A DNA stretch of 64,000 nt from Hydrogenophaga sp040372165 (GCF_040372165.1 NZ_BAABWG010000004.1:372001-436000), one strand, 5' to 3'; counted from the stretch's first letter, positions 24,570 through 33,697 are shown. Notes: generated by a model not told the origin, from the letters alone. A program made the numbers and translations.

Positions 24570-26847
24570 CTCTCTCCTCAGGGCTTTGTTTCAGCAGATC
24601 AGCGAGGAAGTTTTCGTGGTCTTGGTATAGCTCCTCTTTCAGCCGGTCGGTTGTTTGGGATTCAGACCTCGGCTCGATCGAATTGGCGTGAACTTCCAAC
24701 AGGCGGGCCTCTCGAAAATTGGGAAGTGGGCCCGACGCCTTCGAAAGTGCCTCTTCGGTCAGGCCTTTTGCACGCTGAATCAATTCCAGAGTCTTTGCAT
24801 GAAGGCTCGTGCTTCTGGAGAGACTTCGGTGATCGGATTCTCTTTTGTTCAACTTCGAAATGGCGAGTGCGTCGGTCCACTCTTCGGCGCTCGCCCAATC
24901 GCGCCCGCGCGACTCGCTGGTCATCTTCATTTCGACGAGATGGGAAGTTCCCGGAACCTCTAGCCAGATTGTTTTCATCGAGCCTGGGTGGTGGTACACG
25001 TCCGCGTCCCATCCACCCAAGTTCCTGGCGATAGTGGTCCAATCGTCGAGCGGCAGTTCACTGTTTGCGTAGAAGCAGTTGGCAAATTTGACGCCATTGC
25101 GCCCGATTCTTGCTGTTGACTTGGAGAGCAGTTCACGCACCAGGTAGTCTGCGTCGGTATGACGTCGATATCCGATTCCAACGTCATGGCCGAAACGCCA
25201 AAGTCCTGCTGCACTTGGCTCGATGCCGGCAGCGATCATTTCGGCGTCGAGCCGGTCTAGGCGACTGTTTCGAAAGTTGTAGTCAAGGAACACCTGGCCA
25301 AGGTACTCCACAAACTCACGCAAAGTGAATATGGCCTTCTTCGGGTCAATCTTCCTCAGTTCGAGTTCTTCGCGCCGGAAGTCGATTGCACCTGGAATGA
25401 ACATGAATTGATCGTCCTTCTCGATCCGGTGCAGCACCTCGACCACACCTTTCAAATCCCCGCGGTACGCTGGTGTAAACGATGCGTTGTAGTTCAGCCT
25501 ATGTGCAGTCTCTTCATGGCCGCGAGAAAGATACTCACCACGGTCGCAAAGCAGGAGGTGGGGCACGGTCGACGATGGTTGAATAGTGGACAGGTCGTCG
25601 ATCTGGTAGGTACTTTGGACCATCTCCGGTGGAGCGACAGTGTTGAAGAGCGCGATCTTTGCCGTTGACCAACTTGGACCGCTAAGGCAAACATAGAAGC
25701 CTACGACGGCGGTAGACCAAACGTCGACGATGACGTAAACGATGGGTCGGCCGATCAACCAGCTTCGATTGAGCGAGGACCTGAGATAGATGTCGCCTAC
25801 CGTTGAGTCAATGGCATAGGTGTGCCCTGGCCCTGCAACGCCTTGCCACGCGCGACCTGTCAGACCCCTAAGCTGACTGAGAAGATGGCGCTTTGTTGTT
25901 CGTTCGATCAGTCGATTGAGGCTCGACAAATCCTTCTGAAGAGCATATTTGACTTGGCTAAAGTTCGGGTAGCTTCCAAGGGGAGGTAGGTTGAATTCAA
26001 CCTCGCCTCCATCCAGCGTCACTGAAGCGGCGAAAGCCTTTCGAATGATCGTTTGATAGCGTTTGCTCCAACTTGGCTTGGGGGACTTGATGGATTTGTC
26101 TGCTGATCGGACCTTTGCCAGCCAGTCGGCGGACATACCTGGTTGTTCCCCTTCTGGTCGCTCACCGTAAGCTGCGGCGATCCGCTCCCGGTCAGTTTTC
26201 CTGCCGGACTTTTTCCGCGGGGTTCCTTTCAGGGTACTCTCGCTAGCCGGCCTGCCAATGCCAGGCCCGCCACATTTGAAATAGGCGGGGAGGAGGCTGC
26301 TTTCATGCATCCCGTGTTTGACCAGTTTGGTCCAGTAGGTGTAGACATACGAACGACTGACCGAGTGCGTTGAAACGGCTTCGGCGATCAATTGGCTAAC
26401 GGATCTGTTCAGTAGGATGCTCTCCTGCAGTCTTTGAATATTCAGGAACGCCGACATAACCTCCCGTGCTCGATTGAATGTGGACAGAGCTGCAGGTGTC
26501 AGAGCGTCAGTCGCTTGATACTGTGGTCTTCCCACGAAACACTCAGATGCCAGACCGAGTTCGTGGGTCCTGAGCAGTGCCGTGTACGAAACCCAGAAGA
26601 GCTTGCCGGCGTTTGAGGTCCTCTGTGGTCGTCGTGGGCGTCGAAGTGCTGAGTCTGGCAGCCGCGGCCGCCCGCCTTTGTGCTCAGGTGCACCCTCTTC
26701 TTCGTCGTTGATCGAGCCAATTCGGACGACACATGCTTGGTCCGCTTTGATTTCCACCAAGAGTACTCGGTAGATGCCCTGACTCAAACCAAAGGGCAGT
26801 TGATCATCGTCGAGGACCTTGAACGTAGAGTTGAAGATCAAATCCAT
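24550..26847 (-). CDS. tnsB: TnsB-like DDE transposase
   Basis: A 765-residue DDE recombinase that binds the transposon ends and does 3' strand cutting and joining. The rve catalytic core has D347 (YAIDSTVGD), D435 (LLLCDRGEYL) and E470 (GDLKGVVE). N-terminal regions carry helix-turn-helix DNA-binding parts, and the long charged C-terminus (ending SPEERDGGHKS) should contact TnsC. Its ATG at 26847 overlaps the tnsA end by 10 bp and its end overlaps the tnsC start by 20 bp. Confidence 0.93.
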   Translation of the reverse strand: MDLIFNSTFKVLDDDQLPFGLSQGIYRVLLVEIKADQACVVRIGSINDEEEGAPEHKGGRPRLPDSALRRPRRPQRTSNAGKLFWVSYTALLRTHELGLASECFVGRPQYQATDALTPAALSTFNRAREVMSAFLNIQRLQESILLNRSVSQLIAEAVSTHSVSRSYVYTYWTKLVKHGMHESSLLPAYFKCGGPGIGRPASESTLKGTPRKKSGRKTDRERIAAAYGERPEGEQPGMSADWLAKVRSADKSIKSPKPSWSKRYQTIIRKAFAASVTLDGGEVEFNLPPLGSYPNFSQVKYALQKDLSSLNRLIERTTKRHLLSQLRGLTGRAWQGVAGPGHTYAIDSTVGDIYLRSSLNRSWLIGRPIVYVIVDVWSTAVVGFYVCLSGPSWSTAKIALFNTVAPPEMVQSTYQIDDLSTIQPSSTVPHLLLCDRGEYLSRGHEETAHRLNYNASFTPAYRGDLKGVVEVLHRIEKDDQFMFIPGAIDFRREELELRKIDPKKAIFTLREFVEYLGQVFLDYNFRNSRLDRLDAEMIAAGIEPSAAGLWRFGHDVGIGYRRHTDADYLVRELLSKSTARIGRNGVKFANCFYANSELPLDDWTTIARNLGGWDADVYHHPGSMKTIWLEVPGTSHLVEMKMTSESRGRDWASAEEWTDALAISKLNKRESDHRSLSRSTSLHAKTLELIQRAKGLTEEALSKASGPLPNFREARLLEVHANSIEPRSESQTTDRLKEELYQDHENFLADLLKQSPEERDGGHKS

Positions 26848-27731
26848 GCCGATCTCCCTGCCTCAATTGGATTTAGGTCTAGGAATTCCTGGGAAGACAG
26901 CAGAGAAATAGGTTCGGTCGGGCGTATCGGTATTCGAAGGTCTAGCGGTACTCGCCCGGTGTGAACAGCCTGCCAGAAATGACGTTGCGCGAACAACGGG
27001 CCTTCTTTGTCACTCCCCAGCTGTGCAAGGATTTGGCGCAACGACCTGTGGTGATCTGAGAGGACAAGCTCTGCAGCGCGGTCGAGGGATTGCGGTGGGA
27101 GAGACGGCGTCAACCAACATGCAATTTGCTCCAGATTGCGTCTCACCTGTTGATGGAAGAGGGCTGGTGTGAACAGTAGCCATGGGACCCCGCACCGACT
27201 CCAATATTCCTTCTCGATAGTCAGAATCTCCGTCTGACGTTTGGTCAGTGGCGCCTCGGGCTTGACGGAAATGGCCTGTGTAACCAGCGATCCCTTGGCT
27301 TCCCAGCGGACCACCAAGAAGTCGACGGTCATCTGCCATAGCTTGCCGCTCTTCTCGCTCGACACGCGTGGGTGGCGAATGCGAAGCTCCCTTGCGATTT
27401 GCTCAGTGCCTGGATTGAGGTGAAGTGGAGAGGCTTTGCCATAGCGCTCGAGCACATGAGGTGCGCTATCCAATGGCATGGGAAGCTGTTCGAGGCAATC
27501 ATGCAGGTCCGGTAGGGCCAGAATGAACAGGAGGCAGCACCGCTCCAAGTCAGAGAGAAGGTGGTGATGTCGTCCAAGCGGCGAAAGGTGCCAATGACTT
27601 CGCCCTCGGCTCGAAGGATCACCGCGGCTGACTCGATGCCATGCCGTGTATTCCTTCTTCGTGCCCAGGCCGCGTTCAGTGGACGCGTAACGCTCAAGCA
27701 CCTGACTGGTAAATCGTTTCGTGGTTCTCAT
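26838..27731 (-). CDS. tnsA: TnsA-like endonuclease
   Basis: A 297-residue restriction-type nuclease that cuts the 5' strands so that the element moves by cut-and-paste rather than by cointegrate. The PD-(D/E)XK-like core shows E63, D137 (MTVDFLVV) and K157 (QAISVK), in the order known from Tn7 TnsA. A winged-helix-like C-terminal part follows. I chose the ATG at 27731; a TTG at 27743 would add four residues. It is the first gene of the tnsABC operon. Confidence 0.87.
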   Translation of the reverse strand: MRTTKRFTSQVLERYASTERGLGTKKEYTAWHRVSRGDPSSRGRSHWHLSPLGRHHHLLSDLERCCLLFILALPDLHDCLEQLPMPLDSAPHVLERYGKASPLHLNPGTEQIARELRIRHPRVSSEKSGKLWQMTVDFLVVRWEAKGSLVTQAISVKPEAPLTKRQTEILTIEKEYWSRCGVPWLLFTPALFHQQVRRNLEQIACWLTPSLPPQSLDRAAELVLSDHHRSLRQILAQLGSDKEGPLFAQRHFWQAVHTGRVPLDLRIPIRPTEPISLLSSQEFLDLNPIEAGRSAWI

Positions 27732-27765
27732 CGAAGCCCTCAAGAAATTTTGAGAAAAGAGGGGC

Positions 27766-27794
27766 TTGACGAGATCAAAATTGACTCGTAAACT
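27766..27794 (+). promoter_or_regulatory. Strong sigma70-type promoter upstream of tnsA, facing right
   Basis: TTGACG (27766-27771), 17-bp spacer, TAAACT (27789-27794). It faces away from tnsA and runs into no long gene before the terminator at 27849, so it should make a short RNA. Confidence 0.6.
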
Positions 27795-27800
27795 GATTCA

Positions 27801-27884
27801 GTCCTGGTAAGACTTCCTCTGACCCCTCAGGGGGATGGAAATAAATAGAACGACGAGCTGATTGGCGTCAGCTCGTCGTTTTTC
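27801..27884 (+). ncRNA. Candidate small RNA (~85 nt)
   Basis: Bounded by the promoter at 27766-27794 and the terminator at 27849-27884. It has no start codon with a ribosome site and a sensible frame. The middle contains CCCCTCAGGGGG, which can fold on itself. It sits between tnsA and the accessory cargo. The existence of a transcript is inference from the two signals. Confidence 0.45.
27849..27884 (+). terminator. Intrinsic terminator right of tnsA
   Basis: AACGACGAGCTGA / TCAGCTCGTCGTT forms a 13-bp perfect stem around a 6-nt loop and is followed by TTTTT on the + strand. Confidence 0.85.
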
Positions 27885-28373
27885 TTTGCGGCCTACATTT
27901 TTGGTTTCCTTTCAGTTGTTGTGTAAGAGGTTGATATATAAGAGAAAATATCGATTTTTGAGTTTTGTATGAAAAGCGATCGATACAGTTTGCCATTGAA
28001 TAAATGGCACTGCAATTATTTGATGGTTTTTGCTAATTTTCTGCGGAATAGATAAATACGGAATTTAATCCGATAGGCATGCTAATTGCGGCCTAATGGA
28101 GCGAGGCTGGAGTCTATTGAGATCTTTTAATTCCGCCTATGAGGTCATGGGCGGAATTAAGGTTGATTGGTTTTGGAGGCTGTGGTCCTGCGTCCACTCG
28201 AGGCTTCTCCCAAGTCGCCTGCGAACTGCTCCGTTGTCGGTGGGTCGACGAGCGTTGGCCTGTGGTGCAATCTTGGGTGGCGTGTCAGCAATGCATGTGC
28301 TTAACAGCCGCCAATAGATGGGCTGTGGTCCTTTGACAAGGGTGCTATCCGGGTTCTTTGCCGAACGAAGGCC
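27885..28373. other. AT-rich gene-free stretch with an inverted repeat
   Basis: Positions ~27,900-28,080 are clearly AT-rich compared with everything near. TTAATTCCGCC (28127-28137) and GGCGGAATTAA (28150-28160) form an 11-bp hairpin. A 73-codon frame at 28096 has no family likeness, and I do not call it. Confidence 0.45.
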
Positions 28374-29171
28374 TCAAACGGTACTGCTCTCGCTCAATGT
28401 GTAAGCTAGTACCGTTTCCCCCAAGCCGTTCTTGATGCAACGGTAGTTCACTGCCACGGTCTCAAACCCCATTCGAACCTGGTGTGCTTTGTATTCAAGT
28501 GTGCGGTCGTCGTGTGTGTGACCGTGAAATACTCGAACAACGCCCAGTTCTTGTCCCAACTTGTCTAGCTCAGCCCATCCGAAAGGGTGACACGACGGCG
28601 CTTCGTGGCAGACAAGGATGTCCGCAGGTTGGCGCGAAAGTTCGTCGACCTCTTGCTTGTAGATGGCCGCGTTCAACTTGGGTGAATGCAGTTGCCCCCG
28701 TTTGAGCAAGTTTGGGTGTCTGTAAGTGGCTTCAGCGCGTGTTGCGTACACGGGGGCGCTTGGTGGGGCCCAAACGCGTCTTTGAAAGTTCCCTCCCAAA
28801 CCAGCAATCCGGATGCCATCGATCTCCGCCACCCTTCCATGAAGCGGTATGGCATCTCCGTGGTCATGCAAGCGCTCCCAGTATTCGTGCGTGTCCCCGT
28901 CGTGGTTCCCATGGATATAAGCGAACTTCACGGTGGGATGCTCAAGCAATAGCGGCGCCAGAGCCTCCCTCAGAGAACAAGACTCAAGTCCTACGTCTCC
29001 CAGAAACACCAACCATCGTGGCATGGGGTTGGGTCTCAGGTGTGCTCCCAATGCTTTCTGTAGATGGCGCAAGTCACCATGCACGTCTCCTAAAAACCAG
29101 AGCCGACGCAGCACGTCACGGTGCCGCGCGTCAAACGAGCCAGCAGCACAATGACATGGGATCGAACTCAT
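28374..29171 (-). CDS. Calcineurin-like metallophosphoesterase
   Basis: A 265-residue phosphoesterase with all metal motifs: GDVHGD (28-33), GDVG (58-61), GNHD (88-91) and a late HGHTHDD. Enzymes of this fold act on phosphoproteins, nucleotides or nucleic-acid ends; the substrate is unknown. The ATG at 29171 has GGAGG directly upstream and overlaps the stop codon of the HAD gene by 4 bp (ATGA), so the two proteins are translated together and probably act on one substrate. Confidence 0.88.
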   Translation of the reverse strand: MSSIPCHCAAGSFDARHRDVLRRLWFLGDVHGDLRHLQKALGAHLRPNPMPRWLVFLGDVGLESCSLREALAPLLLEHPTVKFAYIHGNHDGDTHEYWERLHDHGDAIPLHGRVAEIDGIRIAGLGGNFQRRVWAPPSAPVYATRAEATYRHPNLLKRGQLHSPKLNAAIYKQEVDELSRQPADILVCHEAPSCHPFGWAELDKLGQELGVVRVFHGHTHDDRTLEYKAHQVRMGFETVAVNYRCIKNGLGETVLAYTLSESSTV

Positions 29172-29674
29172 AGGTCCTCCAATGGCCCACGGGCATTGGT
29201 GCAACCTGTGGCCGTCGTTTGTGCTGTGATGGATACGAGCCTTGCATGAAGCTCGAGGGCGTCCGACTCTGAGAATCCGATACTTCCATTTGTGAGAAGC
29301 AAGTTCGAGCAGTTGCATGTGAATAGCGATTTCGCGTCGTCAATCGCTAACCAAGGCGAATTCGGTCGGTTCCCCTCGAGCCACGTCAGGCATTCGAACT
29401 CACGAACATGTGGAGGGGTTGGCTCTCGGTGATCGAACTTCGGCGCCGGGGTGCAAGCCACTACCCGATGTCGAAATCCTGCGTCAAAGTGCTGCCGCAG
29501 GTCATGCAGCTGATGACACTCTCGCCAAGATGAGCTGATCACAACGTCCGCCTTCGGGTGTCGCTGCAGAACGACTTCAATTCGTGGCAAGCACGAGAAC
29601 AGTTCCTCTGGTGAACACAGGCGTGGATGGGTCACGCCGTCGAAATCCAAGAAGATGACAGGACTGTTCAACAT
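29168..29674 (-). CDS. HAD-family phosphatase (HAD_SAK-like)
   Basis: A 168-residue small HAD protein. Motif I is FLDFDGV (D10, D12), motif II VISSSWRE and motif III LAIDDAKS. The ISSSWR pattern resembles the HAD domain found in 'Swiss Army Knife' RNA-repair proteins, in which it removes terminal phosphates. The start at 29674 has GAGG upstream. It is coupled to the metallophosphoesterase that follows; together they look like a two-phosphatase cassette of unknown, possibly nucleic-acid or nucleotide, target. Confidence 0.78.
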   Translation of the reverse strand: MLNSPVIFLDFDGVTHPRLCSPEELFSCLPRIEVVLQRHPKADVVISSSWRECHQLHDLRQHFDAGFRHRVVACTPAPKFDHREPTPPHVREFECLTWLEGNRPNSPWLAIDDAKSLFTCNCSNLLLTNGSIGFSESDALELHARLVSITAQTTATGCTNARGPLEDL

Positions 29675-30065
29675 GTTGACCTCGCAGCCAACTGACAGAA
29701 ACAGTACCGTGATCGTCCGCTGTAGGTGCCCCACTGTTCTGGCGGGGGCGGTGGCAGCTCCATTTCGGCTTGTCGAGAACGTTCGTTCCCAAGCATGGAC
29801 TTGCCCGAACAAACAGGGCGTCCGAAGGCTGCCAAATGGCGTGGTGAGAGTGGGGGAAGCTTCTTGCTGTCCTGCACGATAGTCTGACTCCAGAAGATGG
29901 AGCCTCGACTACGTTGTCGCCCAAGCCCCGTTTAAGGCTGGGCGGAAGGTGCAAACCGGTCAATAGACACGCACACGCCACCCATCTGCCAAAGCGACGG
30001 ATATTGAGCGGGAGGGTGTTTTGAAATCCATAGCGATATGTTCGCGCATCTGGGGAGCTTGTACA
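29675..30065. other. No gene seen
   Basis: About 390 bp upstream of the HAD gene. No supported frame on either strand. It probably contains insertion-sequence debris, because an IS3-type orfA start lies next to it. Confidence 0.4.
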
Positions 30066-30131
30066 AGTGCCCGCGTTGCGCAGGGCGTAGGCTATCTGCT
30101 CGTCGGTAAAGCGCGATTTCTGCATGCTCAT
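30066..30131 (-). pseudogene. IS3-family orfA remnant (first ~21 codons)
   Basis: An ATG at 30131 with AAGGAG upstream begins MSMQKSRFTDEQIAYALR, a typical N-terminus of IS3-family (IS407-group-like) OrfA transposase subunits. After ALRNAG the frame loses all likeness, so only the start of the gene is left. The IS end that once lay to its right is not clear. Confidence 0.7.
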
Positions 30132-30272
30132 ACTCCTTGGCCGGTCTCGGCCTCGTATGAGCACCCTTCCTCTACTTATGACCTGTGTCGAAATCGCCGA
30201 CCTACTTCAATGTCAAGTCTTACTTGCTGAGCACATAGCCAGCAGACCGTAGCAGTACCCATCTGAATGTAA

Positions 30273-30377
30273 GAGTGCTAAAGACAATATTGCTTCAGCA
30301 CTCCTAGCGGCAGTACCGCGTTAGAGTTCCCTTTCGCTGTGCGGATCACACCTGATCTTCTGTCACAACCAGATCAG
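30273..30377. promoter_or_regulatory. Two inverted repeats upstream of the biosynthetic operon
   Basis: GAGTGCT (30273-30279) / AGCACTC (30297-30303), and CTGATC (30352-30357) / GATCAG (30372-30377). Both lie in the last 130 bp before the first gene of the operon. They are candidate operators; no matching regulator gene is present in the cluster. Confidence 0.35.
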
Positions 30378-30403
30378 CGCATACTGAAACGAAGGGGGTA
30401 GGT

Positions 30404-31378
30404 TTGAGAAAATCGACGGCAACAACGTCCTGCAATGGGTACCTCGTGGACCCAAATATCCTGGGCGATCTTCGACCATCCAATGACGCACTAAACGATC
30501 CCGTTGAGCTAAATCGAAGAGCCGACGAAGATGGCTACATCTTTTTGCGCGGGCTAGTTCCGCCAGACGTCGTCTTGAAGGCTCGCCATGAAGTCCTTCT
30601 CAAGTACGCAACGGTCGGCGAGATTGACAGTACTCACCACGACGTCTTGAAAGGTGTCCTACGCTCGTCAAGTTACGTGGACCAGGTGAATCTAGAAGCA
30701 CTTGTGGCATCGCTACGAACAGGTGCTTGGTACGAACGCGTCGTTCTCCACCCGAATCTAATCGCCTTCTATGCAAGTCTCCTGGGAGGTCCTGTAGTTG
30801 CCTTCGACTATAGGTGGCCAAGAATGATGAGGACGGGCGAAGGATGTGGGCTTCATGCAGACATTCCCTATATCGGGCGAGGTACCAAGCATGTCTGGAC
30901 CTCATGGATTCCTTTGGGAGAAGTTCCCATATGCAATGGCCCTCTGATCGTGCTCCAGGGAAGTCACCGCAACGCTGCCCTGGATGACTATTTCAATACA
31001 GATGCCGCCAATCAACGTCTGGGATGGCTGGAGCGGGACCCAGGTGCATTGCAGGAGAGGGTCGGTGGACAGTGGCTTACAACAAACTTTGAGCCCGGCG
31101 ACGTTCTAAGTTTCTGCGGCAGAACTGTTCACGGCGCCCTTGACAACAACCATCCCGATGGTGTCTGCAGGCTGAGCTCTGACACTCGTTATCAACTCGC
31201 GGACGATGCGCGCGATAACAGATGGTTTGGGGATGTTTCCAATCCGTATGGGGAAGACTACGAGAAGGGGCGGAGGGTCTTCTACCCCGGCATGGTAACG
31301 CTGGCAAACGGAAACTCCGACCTAAAAGAAGAGTGGAAGCCAGTCGACGAAGAAGGCCGCTTGGTCCTGAGTCGCTAG
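30404..31378 (+). CDS. PhyH-like Fe(II)/2-oxoglutarate dioxygenase
   Basis: A 324-residue oxygenase of the phytanoyl-CoA dioxygenase type. The iron triad is H151-x-D153 (GLHADIPY) and H243 (RTVHGALDNN); R256 is placed to bind 2-oxoglutarate. Such enzymes hydroxylate amino acids or natural products. The start appears to be TTG at 30404, behind AAGGGGG; the next ATG is far inside the fold. First gene of the nine-gene operon. It may hydroxylate arginine or the proline-like product (inference). Confidence 0.85.
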   Translation: MRKSTATTSCNGYLVDPNILGDLRPSNDALNDPVELNRRADEDGYIFLRGLVPPDVVLKARHEVLLKYATVGEIDSTHHDVLKGVLRSSSYVDQVNLEALVASLRTGAWYERVVLHPNLIAFYASLLGGPVVAFDYRWPRMMRTGEGCGLHADIPYIGRGTKHVWTSWIPLGEVPICNGPLIVLQGSHRNAALDDYFNTDAANQRLGWLERDPGALQERVGGQWLTTNFEPGDVLSFCGRTVHGALDNNHPDGVCRLSSDTRYQLADDARDNRWFGDVSNPYGEDYEKGRRVFYPGMVTLANGNSDLKEEWKPVDEEGRLVLSR

Positions 31379-31521
31379 CACTAGGTCCGAAACCTAAGAG
31401 CCTCCAATTAACGGAAGTCCGAGAGAGATATGCAGTTCATTGACTGAACTGCTCATTGCCTCGTCGCCCGGCGAAGCTCTTCGAGGGCCTACAAATCATG
31501 AACTATCGAAGGAAATCCAGC

Positions 31522-32541
31522 ATGAATGTTGAACAAGACCTAGTTGTTGCCATCGAGCCCATTCGACAGATGACCCTGGCCATATGTACAAATCACTTCT
31601 TCGAATCCGGCATCTATGCCAAGTTGGACGGCGCACCTTGCAGCTTGACTGAAATTTCGCAGCAGCTAAGCCTTGAGCCGAACCGCCTGGAGGGGCTACT
31701 CAACTACCTTCGAAACGAAAACCTCGTTTTTCAACAGGACGGAAAGTACGAGCTGACAGAGAGAGCAAGGCTGGTCGGGAAATACAAGGCTTGGTACACC
31801 ATGCTCGTCGGAGGGTATACCGAGACGTTCGTGCAAGTTGGAGAGTGTCTAAAGGGACAAGGTCGATGGGCTACTCGCGACGTTGGAAAGGTAGGAATTG
31901 GCAGCTGTGGCATTAGCCACTATGACGCTATCCCTCTTACTCAGCGGTTGATGTCAAAGATGGAGCAGCCTGCCTCGACCATGCTGGATCTTGGTTGCGG
32001 AAATGCCATGTACCTCGTCGAATTCTGCAAGACGATGCCTCAACTCCGAGCCTGTGGTGTTGAGCCAAGCAAAGCTGCGTGTGACTCAGCTCAATCCATC
32101 GTATCCAAGGAAGGACTAGAGAACAGAATTTCTATTGTCAACAAAAGCGTGCGAGAGTTCTTGCAAAGCGAGGACGTCGATGAGCCTGATCTCTTGGTCC
32201 TAGGGTTCATTCTCCAGGAGGTGCTTGGCCAAGAAGGACGATCCGGCGTCATTGACTTTCTAGTTTCTGTACTCCGGCGGTATCCGAAGATCACACTGAT
32301 CGTGATCGAGGTCGATAACCAGGTAAGCAACCCCACGGTGATGGAGCACAGGCTCGCCAAGGCGTACTACAACCCGTACTACCTAATTCACGAATTCACA
32401 GAGCAGCAACTGATGACAGACAGCTGGTGGGAAGAGCTGTTTGCGGAAGCAGGGCTGCAGGTTCTGGCGAAGGATCATCCTGATTCAGCAGTGGACTCCA
32501 CCAACCTCGAGATCGGCTATCTGCTGCGCGGAGCCAACTGA
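31522..32541 (+). CDS. SAM-dependent methyltransferase, MppJ/MrsA-like (keto-acid C-methylation likely)
   Basis: A 339-residue enzyme: an N-terminal winged-helix dimerisation region (LTEISQQLSLEPNRLEGLLN), then a class I SAM domain with LDLGCG at 155-160. The linker GIGSCGISHYDAIPL and the late YYNPYYLIHEFTEQQL resemble what I recall of MppJ and of the 2-ketoarginine methyltransferase MrsA, which methylate C3 of alpha-keto acids. Next to an aminotransferase and an arginase, 2-ketoarginine is a sensible substrate. I chose the ATG at 31522 (AAGGAA upstream); an ATG at 31498 is the alternative. The substrate is inference. Confidence 0.7.
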   Translation: MNVEQDLVVAIEPIRQMTLAICTNHFFESGIYAKLDGAPCSLTEISQQLSLEPNRLEGLLNYLRNENLVFQQDGKYELTERARLVGKYKAWYTMLVGGYTETFVQVGECLKGQGRWATRDVGKVGIGSCGISHYDAIPLTQRLMSKMEQPASTMLDLGCGNAMYLVEFCKTMPQLRACGVEPSKAACDSAQSIVSKEGLENRISIVNKSVREFLQSEDVDEPDLLVLGFILQEVLGQEGRSGVIDFLVSVLRRYPKITLIVIEVDNQVSNPTVMEHRLAKAYYNPYYLIHEFTEQQLMTDSWWEELFAEAGLQVLAKDHPDSAVDSTNLEIGYLLRGAN

Positions 32542-32542
32542 G

Positions 32543-33697
32543 ATGCAAAGGATCACCAGTGAACATTCACCATTGTCTTTTCTCTCTCAGCGCCTGGCGT
32601 ACGCCAACCAAAACGGGATCGAGGCACTGAACCTTGTCGAGAATGTCCCCGTTTGGCCCGACGCGGCGAGACCAAAGGACCGGCAACGCGACAGCAACGA
32701 CATGTTTCGCTATGCGCCAGCCGAAGGCGAATCGAGGCTCCGACAGCTCCTGCTCGATCGGGAAAGAAGCAAAGCCGGCAACGACCCATACCTGCTTGGC
32801 GAGAATAATTTGCTCGTCACAAATGGCGCCACTCAAGCCTTCGCGTTGGTGCTTGCCTTGGTCGAGCCGACTCGCAGAAAGATACTCTGCCAAAACTCGA
32901 CTTTCGTCGGAATGGCATCGCTGATGAGGTCGAGGGGTTTTAGTGTGGTGCATTGCCCTCGAGGCATAGATGCCGTGACATGGATGGCGGAGAACCTATC
33001 CAATGATGTCGCTGCGATTTACCTAAACACGCCACACAATCCAACCGGATGTGCAGTACCTAAAGATGACATTTTGAGCCTAGCGGCCCTCGCTGAGAGG
33101 TATAGGTTGGAGCTAATTGTTGACGCAGTGTATGAGGACTATGTGTTCGACGGCCTTGACGCATCAATTCCTCGACTCCCACACTGTGATCACTTCTTCC
33201 TCATCAACTCAGTAAGTAAGAACTACGGCTCACCCGGATTGCGTATCGGTTGGGTTGTCGCATCGAAGAAGAACATAGATAGGCTGACGGGTGTCCTCGA
33301 AAGGGAATGCGTGGCTGTCTGTTCGATCGCGCAAAGCCGAGCTGCAGATGTATTGGAGAACGGCAACGTTTCTCTCGTTCATCATGTGGAGAGAAATCGC
33401 AAGGGGGTATTCGAGGCGCTTCGATCTGTAAGAGGCGGAGCCTTTGCGTCGACTTCTGCGGGGACGCAGGTCATGCTCCAGTGCGAAGTCGACGACATTG
33501 AAGCCTTTGCCGACTACTCTCTCTCCAAGTACGGTCTCATCTTGGCTACTGCGAGAAACTATGCAAACATCGCATCGCAGTCAGTACGAATTCCGTTGGG
33601 CGACGACCCTCGTAAAACTTCCGAGGGGATCAAACGTCTCTCAGATAGCCTACAGGCGTATGCGGATGACCACATCTATAGTGAGCGCCTATGCTGA
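32543..33697 (+). CDS. Class I/II PLP aminotransferase
   Basis: A 384-residue fold-type I aminotransferase. The PLP lysine is K226 in NSVSKNYGSPGLRIGW; NTPHNPTG (162-169), D194 and R234 complete the cofactor and carboxylate sites. It begins one base after the methyltransferase stop codon. A class I aminotransferase next to an MrsA-like methyltransferase is the arrangement known for 3-methylarginine synthesis: arginine to 2-ketoarginine, methylation, then re-amination. That match is inferred from family and order. Confidence 0.85.
   Translation: MQRITSEHSPLSFLSQRLAYANQNGIEALNLVENVPVWPDAARPKDRQRDSNDMFRYAPAEGESRLRQLLLDRERSKAGNDPYLLGENNLLVTNGATQAFALVLALVEPTRRKILCQNSTFVGMASLMRSRGFSVVHCPRGIDAVTWMAENLSNDVAAIYLNTPHNPTGCAVPKDDILSLAALAERYRLELIVDAVYEDYVFDGLDASIPRLPHCDHFFLINSVSKNYGSPGLRIGWVVASKKNIDRLTGVLERECVAVCSIAQSRAADVLENGNVSLVHHVERNRKGVFEALRSVRGGAFASTSAGTQVMLQCEVDDIEAFADYSLSKYGLILATARNYANIASQSVRIPLGDDPRKTSEGIKRLSDSLQAYADDHIYSERLC

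Noticed and set aside
28096..28317. 73-codon frame in the AT-rich gap
   Set aside because: No ribosome site, no family likeness, and it spans an 11-bp hairpin; more likely non-coding.
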